The notes beneath the pieces are model-generated. The model did not search any database. It was not told the DNA's origin and saw only the letters and a program-made list of their open reading frames with translations. A stretch of DNA of 22,330 bases, taken from assembly GCA_015662615.1 (NCBI GenBank), contig DQTU01000253.1, forward strand, positions 1 through 22,330, read 5' to 3'. This document shows, in pieces, positions 21,905 to 22,330 of the stretch (the stretch's first letter is position 1; every line of letters begins with the position of its first letter). A program made the translations under genes and the position numbers. Source of the stretch: Campylobacterales bacterium. Its GTDB lineage: Bacteria > Campylobacterota > Campylobacteria > Campylobacterales > QNZT01.

Positions 21905-22330
21905 TTATATTTTTTTAGTAAAGTCATCTTGTGTAATTTTATCTCTCTTACCTTGATGTACTTTGATGATTTCTTGATACATATCACAATACTCATCAGC
22001 TTCTGTATCTTGTTTTAAGATACCAAGAGGAAACAGGTTCAGTTGCTCATCAGGATTCATCTCTTCGTATTTCTTTTTACTTACTGTAATATCATCAATC
22101 CATTTAAGGTTATCCATCGCAGATACCATTTTATTTTTACGACCAAGATTGATATGGCAATTTGAAAGTGCTTCAACCATAGAGAAACCTTTATGTTTAA
22201 AAGCAGCAATAAAGATTTTTTCTAATTTCTTAGGCTCATTCATAGTCTCACGAGCAACAAATGAAGCGCCAGAAGCAATCGCTAAATCACAAGTATCAAA
22301 AGTTGGATCAATATTACCAGCTTTTTGAGT
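21905..22330 (-). CDS. oorB: 2-oxoglutarate:acceptor oxidoreductase, beta subunit, C-terminal part
   Basis: The last 141 residues of the thiamine-diphosphate-binding beta subunit are visible; the reading frame is open to the right edge. The visible part starts TQKAGNIDPTFDTCDLA and includes ASGASFVARETMNEP, KHKGFSMVEALSNCHINLGR (the typical substrate-side stretch with a conserved cysteine) and NLFPLGIL. The thiamine-binding motif lies beyond the edge. The methionine at 22243 is internal, not a start. The gene ends 12 bases before oorC. Together with oorC it indicates an oorDABC operon whose remaining genes would lie to the right. Confidence 0.88.
   Translation of the reverse strand, partial: TQKAGNIDPTFDTCDLAIASGASFVARETMNEPKKLEKIFIAAFKHKGFSMVEALSNCHINLGRKNKMVSAMDNLKWIDDITVSKKKYEEMNPDEQLNLFPLGILKQDTEADEYCDMYQEIIKVHQGKRDKITQDDFTKKI

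Noticed and set aside
1..22330. CRISPR arrays, tRNA or rRNA genes, insertion sequences, phage or defence islands
   Set aside because: I read for repeats with spacers, tRNA-like cloverleaves, transposases, integrases and known defence domains on both strands and saw none; nearly all sequence is accounted for by housekeeping or regulatory genes.

Overview
The window is A+T-rich, densely packed bacterial chromosome. It looks like a Campylobacterota (epsilonproteobacterial) genome, probably a Sulfurimonas-like free-living member. The main reasons are the gene order aroB – mscS – mtaB – ftsH-like, which I recall from Helicobacter and Campylobacter; the pair peptidyl-prolyl isomerase/class II aldolase; an oor-type 2-oxoacid:acceptor oxidoreductase; a BioV-type pimelyl-ACP esterase; a COG3400-type protein; and promoters with a clear TATAAT-like -10 in T-rich DNA but no obvious -35. 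The species assignment is inference. All genes but one are on the minus strand. There is no rRNA, tRNA, CRISPR array, insertion sequence or phage gene, and no gene-free stretch above about 130 bases.

Layout from the right edge, in the direction of minus-strand transcription. First come the ends of oorB and oorC, closed by a hairpin terminator shared with a convergent, unrecognised 170-residue plus-strand gene. That gene is divergent from ycjX, and both members of the divergent pair seem to be transcribed from -10 boxes so close that their mRNAs would be leaderless. ycjX (P-loop protein) and ycjF (DUF697 membrane protein) overlap by 4 bases. They are followed by a 509-residue protein laid out as receiver, PAS, DHp and ATPase, in which the kinase histidine and the ATP-binding motifs are lost and the receiver acidic pair is missing. 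I read it as a signalling pseudokinase. A strong hairpin then separates it from a soluble FIST-domain histidine kinase with its own promoter.

Next is a long, tightly packed run: a secreted PpiC-type isomerase (Peb4/CBF2-like), class IIA fructose-bisphosphate aldolase, a PLP-dependent deaminase-like enzyme, hisD, an S41 lipoprotein protease, a small secreted protein of unknown function, and a COG3400 TrkA-C protein. Most neighbours overlap by 4–17 bases. A new promoter then drives aroB, an MscS-type channel, mtaB, an FtsH-like AAA+ protein, bioV and mogA, again with overlapping ends and several TTG/GTG starts. A kbp-like BON–LysM gene has its own promoter and a hairpin after it. A radical SAM protein runs off the left edge.

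The genes are mostly housekeeping: shikimate, histidine, biotin and molybdenum-cofactor synthesis, central carbon metabolism, tRNA modification and envelope proteins. The points of most interest are two proteins whose catalytic sites are erased by in-frame substitution while the fold is kept: the FtsH-like protein (ATPase intact, protease zinc site gone) and the REC–PAS pseudokinase. I found no convincing multi-gene system that is wholly new.
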